Source: Alkalimonas sp. (GTDB lineage Bacteria > Pseudomonadota > Gammaproteobacteria > Enterobacterales > Alteromonadaceae). Taken from it: 46,449 bases of DNA. Shown one piece after another: positions 25,858 through 34,240 of the stretch. Every line of letters begins with the position of its first letter. The first letter of the stretch is position 1. A program made the position numbers and the translations under genes. The DNA lies in NCBI RefSeq assembly GCF_020831925.1, contig NZ_JAFIFQ010000029.1:1-46449 (forward strand), written 5' to 3'. The notes under the pieces were generated by a model. That model did not search any database and had not been told where the DNA came from. It worked only from the letters and a program-made list of their open reading frames with translations.

Positions 25858-26514
25858 TTAGTAGGATAGCATCCGAATTAAATCCGCCCCTTGCCACCAG
25901 TAAAATGCCAGCCAAAAGATCACAACCAGAATAAAGTAACTCCAACCAGCTTTGGGGGTAGGCACTCCCATATCGTTAGGGGCACTCAGCTTGCCATGCA
26001 GCATGCCCATAATCACATTGTGATGGCGCCAGCTATGCCAGACAGCAGCCACTACATGCACTGCCACGGCTATCAACAAAATATCAATACCGAGCTTATG
26101 CCAGCGAGTGGCTAAAGATACCGTATCACTGGAGACATAACGGACCAAAGGACCATCGGTAAAAATATGGTCGGTGGTCATTAAGCCGGATACAAACTGC
26201 AATAAGACCAACAGCAACAAAGCAAAAATCATGTAAGATGAAGCCGGATTATGCCCCATTACAGGCTCCGGTCGACGTAAATAGCGGACCGCTTTTAGCG
26301 GGCTGGCAGCAAACTGACTAAAACGGGCACTCTGACTGCCATAAAAGCCCCAGCAAATCCGTGCCAACAGCACCGCAGCCAAGGTATAAGCCAACAATTG
26401 ATGCCACTCCATCAAGCCTTCGGTACCAGTATACCAGAGCCCGCCCAACAGCATTAATTGGCTCCAGTGAAAAAAACGTACCGCCGGATCCCAAACTTTT
26501 TTCATCACCGTCAT
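25858..26514 (-). CDS. cytochrome b561-type di-haem membrane protein
   Basis: About 218 residues with four to five membrane helices: LMLLGGLWYTG, LLAYTLAAVLLARICWGFYG, YMIFALLLLVLLQFVSGLM, LGIDILLIAVAVHVVAAVW and a C-terminal WSYFILVVIFWLAFYWW. Candidate haem His residues are in RFFHWSQ, EWHQLLAY, RWHKLG and AVAVHVVAAVWHSWRHHN. This is the pattern of the cytochrome b561 / Ni,Fe-hydrogenase b-type subunit family, which passes electrons across the inner membrane to or from quinones. The start at 26514 has GGGAG (26521-26525 complement) seven bases upstream. It is convergent with cytochrome c', and the pair may form one electron path; that is inferred from position. Confidence 0.9.
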   Translation of the reverse strand: MTVMKKVWDPAVRFFHWSQLMLLGGLWYTGTEGLMEWHQLLAYTLAAVLLARICWGFYGSQSARFSQFAASPLKAVRYLRRPEPVMGHNPASSYMIFALLLLVLLQFVSGLMTTDHIFTDGPLVRYVSSDTVSLATRWHKLGIDILLIAVAVHVVAAVWHSWRHHNVIMGMLHGKLSAPNDMGVPTPKAGWSYFILVVIFWLAFYWWQGADLIRMLSY

Positions 26515-26568
26515 GCACAACTCCCAGATTATGCTAACCTTCTGATTTAATATCAAAGAGTTTAGCAC

Positions 26569-28923
26569 ATGCGCTGGTTAAAATGGCTATTTGGTGGCTT
26601 ACTGCTGCTGGTTCTGGTCGCTGTTATAACAGTTTATTGGTTGCTGCGTGCCAGTTTGCCCCAGTATCAGGGCGAAGTGCTGGTTCGGGTAGCAGATGAG
26701 GTATTGATCAGCCGTGATCATACCGGTTACGTCCAAATCCAGGCACAAACAAGGCAAGATGCCGCTTATGCGCTCGGCTTTGTCCATGCCCAGGAACGTT
26801 TTTTTCAGATGGATTTGCTGCGTCGTAATGCGGCCGGCGAACTATCCGCCTTGTTTGGGCCGCTTGCCCTGAGCGCCGACCTGGAGTTACGGCAACATCG
26901 TTTTCGCAATCGGGCAAGTGATATTTTGCTGCAACTACCCCTGCCAGAACTGCAGTTACTCACTGCCTACAGTCAGGGCGTCAATGATGGTTTGCAGCAA
27001 TTGACTGTTCGCCCTTTTGAGTATTTCCTGTTGCAAGCCAAGCCTGAGCCATGGCGCGAGGAGGACTCGTTGTTAACCATTTTCAGTATGTACCTTGAGT
27101 TGCAACGAGGACATGGCTTCGATGAGCTGGCGATGGATGCTTTAGCCAAGGCCATTCCTGCGGACTGGCTGGCTTTCTTGCAGCAGCATCATGAGGACTA
27201 TCAAGCCGCCATAGATGGTAGCACCAAGCCCGCAGTAACGATGCCCTTATCCCCCTACCCAGAGGTGCTGCGCCAACAAGCAACCGCCTGCCGTGATTGT
27301 GGCATCAAAGACAGTGTCGATATTGGCAGCAACAATTTTGCCGTGGCTGGCGCTTTGACCGAGCATGGCAGTGCTATCCTGGCCGATGATATGCACCTTG
27401 GCATCCAGGTCCCTGCCACCTGGTACAAAGCGGATCTGCACTGGCCAAGTGATCATGGCTCAGAACGTGTTACCGGACTAACCTTGCCTGGAGCACCCTC
27501 CATGGTGGTAGGCAGCAATGGCCATATCGCCTGGGGCTTTACCAACAGCACCGCCGATTGGCACGATGTGATTGCCCTGCAACTGAGTGAAGACGGCCAA
27601 CAATACCTTACGCCTGATGGTTGGCAAGATTTTATCTGGTATGACGAAGTGATTGAAGTCAAAGGCCAGGCAGCAACTCAGCTTAGGCTTAAAGAAACAC
27701 AATGGGGCCCATTGCTTCCGGCTGCACCCGGGCAACCGCGCTATGCACTTCGCTGGGTTGCTTATGATAGCGAAGCTGTCAATATGCAGCTAATGCAACT
27801 GGAGACAGCCCGAACGGTGCAAGAAGCACTTCGCATCGCTCCAATGGCGGGCATACCAGCGCAAAACTTACTAGTAGCGGATTCAATGGGACAAATTGGC
27901 TGGGGCCTTATGGGCCCGATACCAAGACGCCAAATCACTGACTGGAACACACCACAGGACTGGAGTACCGGCGATAATAGCTGGCTTGGTTATCTGGCTG
28001 CTGATGAACACCCGAAATTAATCAATCCAGAGCTGCATCGGCTGTGGTCTGCCAATGCCAGGGTAGTCGGCGGCCACCCTTATCAACTGCTTGGTAATGG
28101 TGGTTATGACATGGGAGCCAGAGGCTGGCAGATTCAGCAACGCTTGCTGGCCAAAACGCAGTTTACTGAACAGGATCTGCACGCTATTCAGTTGGATCAT
28201 CAGGCAAAAATGCTAAGGCCCTGGCGACAATTGTTGCTCGAGCAGCTAAGCCCGCAGTTTATCCAGCAGCATCAGCTGCAAAGCTATCAACAGGAAGTTG
28301 CGGCCAGCAGTGACTATGCCGCCACCGATGCCATCGGCTATACCCTGGTGCGTGCCTTTCGGCTAAAAACGCTGCAGTTGATGTTCGCACCACTCAGTGC
28401 TTATCTAGAGTCTGAAGGATTGTACAGCTACCATTTGAAATACCCATTAGCAGCTCCTGGCTGGCAGATGCTGCAACAACGGCGGGACGATACCTTACCA
28501 GCGGCTTTTGGTAGTTGGGATGATTTATTGCAAGCGGCTGTGCTACAAAGCTATGCTGAGTTATCCGTTGAACAGCATACATTAAATGAGTTGAGTTGGG
28601 GCCAGCAAAACCGGGCGCGCTTTCGGCATCCATTGGCAAATTCCGTGCCGTTGCTTGGACGTTACCTGAATATGCCCGCCGATCCACTGGCCGGTGATAG
28701 CCATATGCCGCGCGTACAGCGACCTGGCTTTGGTCAATCACAACGTATGGTGGTTGCCCCCGGCTTTGAACAGCTCGGCATACTGACGATACCAACGGGT
28801 CAGTCCGGTCATCCGCTGTCGCCATTTTATCGGGCCGATCATCACTATTGGCTGCACGAACAGGAGTTAGCTTTTCTGCCTGGTCCGGAAAAATACCGTT
28901 TGCTGCTGCGACCAGCACATTAG
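26569..28923 (+). CDS. penicillin acylase family (Ntn) hydrolase
   Basis: 784 residues. An N-terminal hydrophobic anchor (about 6-27) is followed by the alpha chain with the family segment AYALGFVHAQERFFQMDLLRRNAAGELS. The self-cleavage site is at G253-S254 (DIGSNNFAV), making Ser254 the N-terminal nucleophile of the beta chain. ILADDMHLGIQVPATWY and RLWSANARVV (with the oxyanion Asn) also fit. Family members cleave amide-linked acyl groups from beta-lactams, acyl-homoserine lactones or acylated peptides. The substrate cannot be told from sequence; quorum-signal or amide scavenging is possible. The protein would face the periplasm. The start has only a weak AAAGAG site. It is divergent from cytochrome b; pheA follows on the same strand after a regulated leader. 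Confidence 0.9.
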   Translation: MRWLKWLFGGLLLLVLVAVITVYWLLRASLPQYQGEVLVRVADEVLISRDHTGYVQIQAQTRQDAAYALGFVHAQERFFQMDLLRRNAAGELSALFGPLALSADLELRQHRFRNRASDILLQLPLPELQLLTAYSQGVNDGLQQLTVRPFEYFLLQAKPEPWREEDSLLTIFSMYLELQRGHGFDELAMDALAKAIPADWLAFLQQHHEDYQAAIDGSTKPAVTMPLSPYPEVLRQQATACRDCGIKDSVDIGSNNFAVAGALTEHGSAILADDMHLGIQVPATWYKADLHWPSDHGSERVTGLTLPGAPSMVVGSNGHIAWGFTNSTADWHDVIALQLSEDGQQYLTPDGWQDFIWYDEVIEVKGQAATQLRLKETQWGPLLPAAPGQPRYALRWVAYDSEAVNMQLMQLETARTVQEALRIAPMAGIPAQNLLVADSMGQIGWGLMGPIPRRQITDWNTPQDWSTGDNSWLGYLAADEHPKLINPELHRLWSANARVVGGHPYQLLGNGGYDMGARGWQIQQRLLAKTQFTEQDLHAIQLDHQAKMLRPWRQLLLEQLSPQFIQQHQLQSYQQEVAASSDYAATDAIGYTLVRAFRLKTLQLMFAPLSAYLESEGLYSYHLKYPLAAPGWQMLQQRRDDTLPAAFGSWDDLLQAAVLQSYAELSVEQHTLNELSWGQQNRARFRHPLANSVPLLGRYLNMPADPLAGDSHMPRVQRPGFGQSQRMVVAPGFEQLGILTIPTGQSGHPLSPFYRADHHYWLHEQELAFLPGPEKYRLLLRPAH

Positions 28924-28926
28924 CAG

Positions 28927-28955
28927 TTGACTTTAGCCATCCAGACTGATAAAAA
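28927..28955 (+). promoter_or_regulatory. candidate pheA leader promoter
   Basis: TTGACT (28927-28932), a 17-base spacer, and TAAAAA (28950-28955, four of six). It would place the start close to the ATG of the leader peptide (28962), which is unusual, so either the leader is translated from a nearly leaderless message or the real promoter is a little further upstream. Confidence 0.35.
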
Positions 28956-28961
28956 AACAGA

Positions 28962-29024
28962 ATGAAACGCTATCATGCCAACGCACTCTTTTTTCGTTTT
29001 TTTACCACCCGACCTGGGAGGTAG
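28962..29024 (+). CDS. pheL: pheA leader peptide
   Basis: A 20-codon reading frame beginning MKRYHANAL, followed by the control region Phe-Phe-Arg-Phe-Phe (28989-29003), then TTRPGR and a TAG stop at 29022. Two tandem Phe pairs in a tiny peptide directly before an attenuator and pheA are the mark of a phenylalanine leader peptide, as in E. coli pheL (which has seven Phe). Ribosome stalling at the Phe codons when charged tRNA-Phe is scarce would uncover the antiterminator sequence. The peptide itself probably has no other role. No good ribosome site is visible. Confidence 0.85.
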   Translation: MKRYHANALFFRFFTTRPGR

Positions 29025-29077
29025 TGTTGCGCGCGTGCAGAACACCAAAAACCTCCCCCGACGGGAGGTTTTTTTTT
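29013..29077 (+). promoter_or_regulatory. pheA transcription attenuator (antiterminator / terminator switch)
   Basis: GGGAGGT occurs twice, at 29016-29022 (over the leader stop codon) and at 29063-29069. Both can pair with the single ACCTCCC at 29051-29057. The second pairing (loop CCGAC, followed by nine T) is a terminator. The first, helped by TGTT/AACA (29025-29028 and 29041-29044), is the antiterminator. A ribosome that completes the leader covers the first GGGAGGT and permits termination; a ribosome stalled at the Phe codons leaves it free and pheA is transcribed. Confidence 0.88.
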
Positions 29078-29115
29078 GCTATCAAATAACAACAATGCAA
29101 CGAGGATGATCCGTC

Positions 29116-30267
29116 ATGGAACTAACTGAAGTACGACAACAAATCCAACATACTGATCAGGAGTTGCTGCAATTGCTGGCAAAGCGCCGCAAACTGGCTT
29201 TGGCGGTTGCCGAAGCAAAGATCAGCCAGAATAAACCCATCCGTGATCAACAGCGCGAAGAAGAGCTATTGCTACGGTTGATTGAGAGCGGCAAAGCATT
29301 AGAGCTGGATGCCCACTACGTTACCCGCTTGTTTCATGTGATCATCGAAGACTCCGTACTACAGCAGCAAGCCAAACTACAAGGCGAGCTCCGTGGCATG
29401 CAGGGACCCTCAGTCAAAGTAGCGTATCTTGGTGGTCAGGGCTCTTACAGTTACTGGGCTACCCAAAAATACTTTACCCGCCGGGCAGAGCAAATCATTG
29501 ATATTGGCTGCGACAGTTTTAACGAGATCATCAAGGCGGTTGAAACCGGCCATGCCGATTATGCAGTATTACCGATTGAGAATACCTCCTCGGGGAGCAT
29601 CAACGAAGTCTATGACTTGCTGCAACACACCCGTTTATCCATTGTCGGTGAGCTCACGCATCCAATCGATCACTGTGTGCTGGGTTTGTCAGGCGCGCCA
29701 CTGAATCAAATTCGCCAGATTTGTGCACACCCCCAGGTTATTGCTCAATGCAGTCAGTTCCTGCTTGGGCTTACCAATATCAAGGTCGAGTATTGCGATA
29801 GCTCATCCGATGCTTTTCAGCGCGTCCAGCAAAAGCAAGATCCAACCATCGTTGCTATTGGCGGTGAAGCTGGCGGTAAAATTTATGGCCTGGAAGTTCT
29901 GGCACGCGATCTGGCCAATCAAAAGGACAATGTCAGTCGCTTTATCGTAGTCGCCCGCAAAGCAGTGACCGTTGCCAAAGCCATTCCTGCCAAAACCACC
30001 TTCATTATGTTTACCGGGCAACAACCGGGAGCGCTGGTGGATGCATTAACGGTATTAAAACGTCATGGTATCAGCATGGCTAAATTAGAATCACGACCAA
30101 TTCCAGGCAACCCATGGGAAGAGATGTTTTACGTCGATGTGCTGGCCAATGCCAACGATTATGCCATGACCCGGGCGCTGGAAGAATTAAACCGTATTAC
30201 CAAGTTTATCAAGGTACTGGGCTGTTATCCCAGTGAAGATATTCAGCCAACGCAAGTACCGGCGTAA
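29116..30267 (+). CDS. pheA: bifunctional chorismate mutase / prephenate dehydratase
   Basis: P-protein: chorismate to prephenate to phenylpyruvate, the Phe branch. 383 residues, close to E. coli PheA (386). The chorismate mutase domain (about 1-90) shows AKRRKLALAVAEAK, IRDQQREEELL and a following HYVTRLFHVIIEDSV. The prephenate dehydratase domain (about 104-285) shows VAYLGGQGSYS, LPIENTSSGSINEVYDLL and DHCVLG. A C-terminal ACT domain (about 297-375) has GALVDALTVL and ESRPIPGNPWEEMFYVD, the GALV and ESRP motifs of Phe feedback binding. Expression is controlled by the attenuator just upstream, so the gene shows both transcriptional and allosteric Phe control. The start ATG follows AGGATGATCC. 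Confidence 0.97.
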   Translation: MELTEVRQQIQHTDQELLQLLAKRRKLALAVAEAKISQNKPIRDQQREEELLLRLIESGKALELDAHYVTRLFHVIIEDSVLQQQAKLQGELRGMQGPSVKVAYLGGQGSYSYWATQKYFTRRAEQIIDIGCDSFNEIIKAVETGHADYAVLPIENTSSGSINEVYDLLQHTRLSIVGELTHPIDHCVLGLSGAPLNQIRQICAHPQVIAQCSQFLLGLTNIKVEYCDSSSDAFQRVQQKQDPTIVAIGGEAGGKIYGLEVLARDLANQKDNVSRFIVVARKAVTVAKAIPAKTTFIMFTGQQPGALVDALTVLKRHGISMAKLESRPIPGNPWEEMFYVDVLANANDYAMTRALEELNRITKFIKVLGCYPSEDIQPTQVPA

Positions 30268-30277
30268 GCTGCAATAT

Positions 30278-30349
30278 AGATGCGGATATCAGCGGGAGCC
30301 GCTGGTCGCTTTCAATGCAAGGCACCCAGCGACTTTGAAGCTCGCATCT
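30278..30349. repeat. structured intergenic element after pheA
   Basis: AGATGCG (30278-30284) pairs with CGCATCT (30343-30349), enclosing two further palindromes: CAGCGG-GAG-CCGCTG (30290-30304) and GTCGCT/AGCGAC (30305-30310 with 30328-30333). Nested GC-rich palindromes of this size in a non-coding gap resemble REP-type dispersed elements. I found no second copy in this window. Confidence 0.45.
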
Positions 30350-30371
30350 TGCGATTACTTGGGTATAAAAA

Positions 30372-30392
30372 AAGGCGCCAATCAGGCGCCTT
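30372..30392. terminator. bidirectional terminator, pheA and DUF3718 gene
   Basis: AAGGCGCC (30372-30379), loop AATCA, GGCGCCTT (30385-30392). The minus strand continues TTTTTTTATA, so it is strongest for the DUF3718 gene; on the plus strand only TTAAAT follows. Confidence 0.8.
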
Positions 30393-30420
30393 AAATAAAC
30401 AGGGAGGGTGAATTCAAAAA

Positions 30421-30792
30421 TTAGCTATTGGCACGGGCGCGGATAGCTTCAATGACCGGTGAGCCAGAGAAACCATTGCTTTCTGCCCATTCAATATCAC
30501 CAGAAGAAGCAACTTGGCTACCTGGCAACTGACGGATGATAAAATCCGCAGTGTCGTTCGCGTTGTGGCGAATGGCGTGACGCACCAGTGGCAAGCCATC
30601 ACACAGGATACCGTCGTAGACGTTGCGCAGGCGCAGACGGTGATCACTCAAAGTTTTACGTAAATCGTTGCGACTATCCGCTGCAACGTATGAGCAGATA
30701 GAAACAGCAAGCTGTTGATCGGCCTGGGCCTGTGAGCTGAACACACCAGTGGCTGCAAGAACAGACGCTAAAGCTACAAATTTCAATTTCAT
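30421..30792 (-). CDS. DUF3718 family exported protein
   Basis: 123 residues with a signal peptide (about 1-24, SSQAQA). The mature protein has a conserved Cys pair (ICSYVAADSRNDLRKTL and YDGILCDGLPLVRHAIRHNAND) that could form a disulphide in the periplasm. The helical repeat-like pattern LRKTLSDHRLRLRNVYDGI matches DUF3718, found in Alteromonadales and Shewanella; its role is unknown. A GGAG ribosome site lies upstream. It stands between pheA (convergent) and the Na/Pi-nuclease pair, and has its own terminator. Confidence 0.8.
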   Translation of the reverse strand: MKLKFVALASVLAATGVFSSQAQADQQLAVSICSYVAADSRNDLRKTLSDHRLRLRNVYDGILCDGLPLVRHAIRHNANDTADFIIRQLPGSQVASSGDIEWAESNGFSGSPVIEAIRARANS

Positions 30793-31090
30793 TTTCTGGC
30801 TCCAAAACAGTAATTAGTCAGAATCCATTCATCATTGAATGGTGATTAGCTTGTGCTTGCGAAAGGTCGATATGACTACTGCTGTTGCAGTTCACATTAA
30901 GGTCAGGACGACGCTTAATGGCAGCCCAGCTATCATGGGAAACTGCGTTTCCGTTAGATCTGAAGCTTTGCGTGATCACCCTTTCGGATGTCTTGCCTTT
31001 CGAAGTGCGCACATAATAACCAGCCCAAACGACTTTGGCAATAGCGTCATAAATATTTCATCGTTTAAATCGGACAACCTGCCGTTTCCA
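30793..31090 (-). other. 298-base region with a possible broken or very small gene
   Basis: On the minus strand an open frame runs from after a TGA at about 31062 to the TGA at 30818. It reads roughly YDAIAKVVWAGYYVRTSKGK and continues to a Cys-Asn-Ser-Ser-Ser stretch. It has no ATG; the only usual start is a GTG at 31012, leaving 64 residues with no clear ribosome site. A nearby ATG-AAA-TAT-TTA in another frame could be the lost 5' end of a frameshifted gene. A 7-base hairpin (CCATTCA/TGAATGG, 30825-30842) lies just after the stop. I do not recognise the protein; the remnant reading is a guess. Confidence 0.25.
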
Positions 31091-32497
31091 TTAAAGGCTG
31101 ATTTGTTGTCCTTGCGTCGCTATGTCGACTTCCAAACCCTGTGCAGCCATTTCCTGCTGCAACACCTGCTGTGCCTTACTTTCACCATGCACCAACCAGA
31201 ACTTTGGCTGGCCACCAATGGCCTTAGCCCACTGCAACAGTTCACTTTGGCCGGCATGGGCGGAAAAGCCCCCTATGGTGTGTACTTTGGCCTTAACGAC
31301 AATATCCTGACCAAACAGCTTGATGCGCTGCTCTCCATCGACCAGCCGTCGTCCCAAAGTGCCCTGTGCCTGAAAGCCAACAAAAATCAGATGATTGGAG
31401 TTTTTCCATAAGTTGTGCTTAAAGTGGTGAACGATGCGGCCGCCATTGCACATGCCACTGCCGGCAATAATGATAGCCCCTTGTTTAAAGCGGTTGATGG
31501 CCATGGAGTCTTCCACCGTTTCCGATAGTTTCAGAATAGGCAGGAAAGAGGCAAGATCGCGCACATTTTGCTGCTTCAGAATGCGGGTATCATCTGGGTC
31601 CATACTGTGAAAGAAGCGGTCATAAATTTCAGTGATGCTGATCGCCATTGGGCTGTCTAAAAACACCACTTTTTGTTTTAGCTTGCCCTGATGATACAAA
31701 ACACCGAGATAGTACAAAATTTCCTGCGAACGGCCCAAAGCAAAAGCTGGAATATAGACATTGCCGCCCGCATCGTAGGCGGCGTCGAGCGCAGCCGCAA
31801 ACTCCGCTACCGTGTGCTCCACATCCTGATGATTGCGATCGCCATAGGTACTTTCCATCAGTACCACATCGGCGTGATCAATCTGCGCCGGATCGTGCAT
31901 CAGCACAGTGGCAGGATTGCCCAGATCACCGGAGAATACCAGGTGCCGCATGCCTTGCTTGCCTTTTAGCCATAGCTGCACAATGGCCGAGCCGAGAATA
32001 TGACCGGCATCGTTAAACTCCAGTTCCATACCCGGCATCGGCACCAGCCGTTTGTTGTAGGGTTGAGGTTCGCATAAATCCACCACCCGTTCGGCATCGC
32101 TCAACTGCATCACCGGTTGTATTTCCTTTTTACCGGCCCGCGCAGCTCGTTTGTTTTTCCACTCCAGATCTTTCAAATACAAATGCACCGAGTCTTTTAA
32201 CAGGACCGGCAGTAACTCAGCGGTGCCCTTGGTGCAGTAAATTTTGCCATGAAAGCCTTTGGCAACCAGTAAGGGCAACAAGCCACTGTGATCAATATGA
32301 GCATGGGATAAAATCACCGCATCAATATCTTTTGGCCGAAACTGAAAACGGAACTTGTGCCACTCGCGGATTTGATCGCTGCCTTGCACCATGCCGCAAT
32401 CAAGCAGTATTTTTTTATCGTTTAAATCCACCAAATAGCAAGAGCCGGTGACTTGTCCGGCTCCGCCGATAAAAGTGAGTTGCGCATTAACTGGCAT
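31091..32497 (-). CDS. MBL-fold beta-CASP ribonuclease-like protein
   Basis: 468 residues. The metallo-beta-lactamase motifs are complete: LSHAHIDHSGLLP (motif 2), GHILGSA (motif 3) and SGDLGNP (motif 4). The beta-CASP region follows with ESTYGDR, PAFALGRSQEIL, SPMA, GSGMCNGGRIVHHFKHNL and HTIGGFSAHAGQSELL. This is the layout of bacterial RNA-specificity exonucleases related to CPSF-73, with two zinc ions expected in the active site. The target RNA is unknown. A strong AGGAGA site lies inside the end of the Na/Pi gene, which it overlaps by 11 bases, so the two are cotranscribed and coupled. A functional link between phosphate transport and an RNase is not obvious. Confidence 0.9.
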   Translation of the reverse strand: MPVNAQLTFIGGAGQVTGSCYLVDLNDKKILLDCGMVQGSDQIREWHKFRFQFRPKDIDAVILSHAHIDHSGLLPLLVAKGFHGKIYCTKGTAELLPVLLKDSVHLYLKDLEWKNKRAARAGKKEIQPVMQLSDAERVVDLCEPQPYNKRLVPMPGMELEFNDAGHILGSAIVQLWLKGKQGMRHLVFSGDLGNPATVLMHDPAQIDHADVVLMESTYGDRNHQDVEHTVAEFAAALDAAYDAGGNVYIPAFALGRSQEILYYLGVLYHQGKLKQKVVFLDSPMAISITEIYDRFFHSMDPDDTRILKQQNVRDLASFLPILKLSETVEDSMAINRFKQGAIIIAGSGMCNGGRIVHHFKHNLWKNSNHLIFVGFQAQGTLGRRLVDGEQRIKLFGQDIVVKAKVHTIGGFSAHAGQSELLQWAKAIGGQPKFWLVHGESKAQQVLQQEMAAQGLEVDIATQGQQISL

Positions 32498-34100
32498 GAA
32501 GTTCTCCTGATTCTGTTTCAGTGGGGACAGCCGCTTGCTGCCGCTCGTAGTGTTGCTGGATCTGGGCTACCCCCAACATCGCCTTAGTGAGGTGATGATC
32601 AAAGCGGCGCAGCTCAGCCAGCCGCAGCAACCACTCTCCGCCCTGCCCACTATGCAAAGCAGCATTTAACTGCTCAGGTGCTACCAACTGTTGTTTCTGT
32701 TCAACCCGCCACCGACTGATCTCGCGATACAATCCAGAGATCTGTCCGGCACCAGCGGGTAAATTCAAGGTAGCCAATTGACGCCAGAACTCAGCCTCTA
32801 ACCGAATGCCGGCTCGGTCATGCTCAAAGCGATGTTCCAGCTGAGGCAGCATTTGCAACAAGAGCTCGACCCTCAGCTGACTTTTTGCCAACGCATTCAA
32901 TAAATCGGACTCACCCGATTGCAGCGGCTGCTGGCCTAGCTGACTGCTGAACTGAGCAATGGTACGTTGCGATTGACGCAGCTCATCCAGCACGGACTGC
33001 TCCACGGGTTTACGATCCATGCTACCAGCCAAGCGGCATAACTGCTGCAACACCTGCTGCTGTTCCATGGTCAGAGTTTTAAGTGCAAGCGCTGGTATGG
33101 CCAAACTGGACTGATCCAGCATCCGCAAACGGTCACTGGGCTGACGACGAAAACGACCATTTAACCACAGCACCAACCGATCACTGATCGGCCACATCAG
33201 CAACACACCAAGCAGGTTAAACAAGGTATGAAACAAGGCCAGACTAAAAGCCGCATGGTGTACATCAAACAACTGGTGCTGCAACCACAGCAACAGCCAA
33301 AGTAAAGGCTGTAGCAGCAATAAGGCCACTACAGCGGTAAGCACATTAAAAATCAAATGCAGCATGGCCAACCGCTTGGCTTTAGCTGTGGCAGTTAAAG
33401 CGGATAATAAAGCGGTGGAGGTGGTACCAAGGTTGGCACCAATGACAAAAGCAGCACCCAGACTCAGTGGCACTACGCCACTGGCAACGGCGGTAATCAC
33501 CAGCGCGATCACCGCCGCTGATGCCTGCATAATGGTGGTAAGTAAGGTCCCTAATAGCACTGCCAACAGGATGCCAAGGATGCCAAGCTGCACCAACCAG
33601 CCAAACTCAATATTCACAAAAGCCGCATCAAAGCTGTCTTTTAACAGGCCAATGCCCAAAAACATCAAGCCAAAACCAGCCAAGCCCTGACCACTGCCTT
33701 GCCAACCCCGTTGCTTCACAAATGACTTTAATAAGATCCCAATGCCAATCAGCGGCAGTGCCAGTGCATCAATTTTAAATTGCAGTCCTACCAGGGCAAC
33801 AAACCAGCCGGTAAAGGAAGTGCCAACATTGCTGCCGTAAATCACATAGGCAGCATTGCGCAACGACAGCAAGTTGGCATTGACAAAGCCAATCGTGGTG
33901 ACGGTCACCGCGGTGGATGACTGCACCGCCACAGTGGCACCCGTTCCAATCAGCAAGCCATGGAACGGCTTCCCGGTCCAGCGCTGCAAGCCTGTAACCA
34001 GGTTATTGCCAGCTGCTTTTTTCAGGCCGAGTGTCATCCATTCCATGCCCAGCAAAATAAGGCCAAGGGCGCCTAGCGCCATTAATCCATCGGTCATCAT
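32487..34100 (-). CDS. Na+/phosphate cotransporter family protein
   Basis: 537 residues. About nine hydrophobic helices fill the first 320 residues and include the two inverted family repeats with Gln-Ser-Ser motifs (GTGATVAVQSSTAVTVTTIGFVN near 55, and TTIMQASAAVIALVITAVASG near 190). A cytoplasmic helical region of about 200 residues follows, rich in Gln and Leu, in the place of the PhoU-like domain of NptA/YjbB-type proteins. It probably exports or imports phosphate with Na+. The start is weakly marked, with two adjacent ATG codons. It leads a two-gene unit with the beta-CASP gene and is divergent from the LOG gene. Confidence 0.88.
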   Translation of the reverse strand: MMTDGLMALGALGLILLGMEWMTLGLKKAAGNNLVTGLQRWTGKPFHGLLIGTGATVAVQSSTAVTVTTIGFVNANLLSLRNAAYVIYGSNVGTSFTGWFVALVGLQFKIDALALPLIGIGILLKSFVKQRGWQGSGQGLAGFGLMFLGIGLLKDSFDAAFVNIEFGWLVQLGILGILLAVLLGTLLTTIMQASAAVIALVITAVASGVVPLSLGAAFVIGANLGTTSTALLSALTATAKAKRLAMLHLIFNVLTAVVALLLLQPLLWLLLWLQHQLFDVHHAAFSLALFHTLFNLLGVLLMWPISDRLVLWLNGRFRRQPSDRLRMLDQSSLAIPALALKTLTMEQQQVLQQLCRLAGSMDRKPVEQSVLDELRQSQRTIAQFSSQLGQQPLQSGESDLLNALAKSQLRVELLLQMLPQLEHRFEHDRAGIRLEAEFWRQLATLNLPAGAGQISGLYREISRWRVEQKQQLVAPEQLNAALHSGQGGEWLLRLAELRRFDHHLTKAMLGVAQIQQHYERQQAAVPTETESGELHAS

Positions 34101-34240
34101 CTGGCTGCTACAATCCTTTTGGTTGTGATTGCATCATTGTGACACAACTCAATGCACGTTAATCTTAGTTTAAATCAAAGCAGGTCGCATTCTTTAGGGT
34201 ATTTGCTTGCTTGAAAAACAACCACTTATCAGGAGTCATT

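Noticed and set aside
30839-31411. A 190-codon plus-strand reading frame across the DUF3718 / beta-CASP gap
   Set aside because: Most of it lies antisense to the C-terminus of the beta-CASP gene; no family features or ribosome site.
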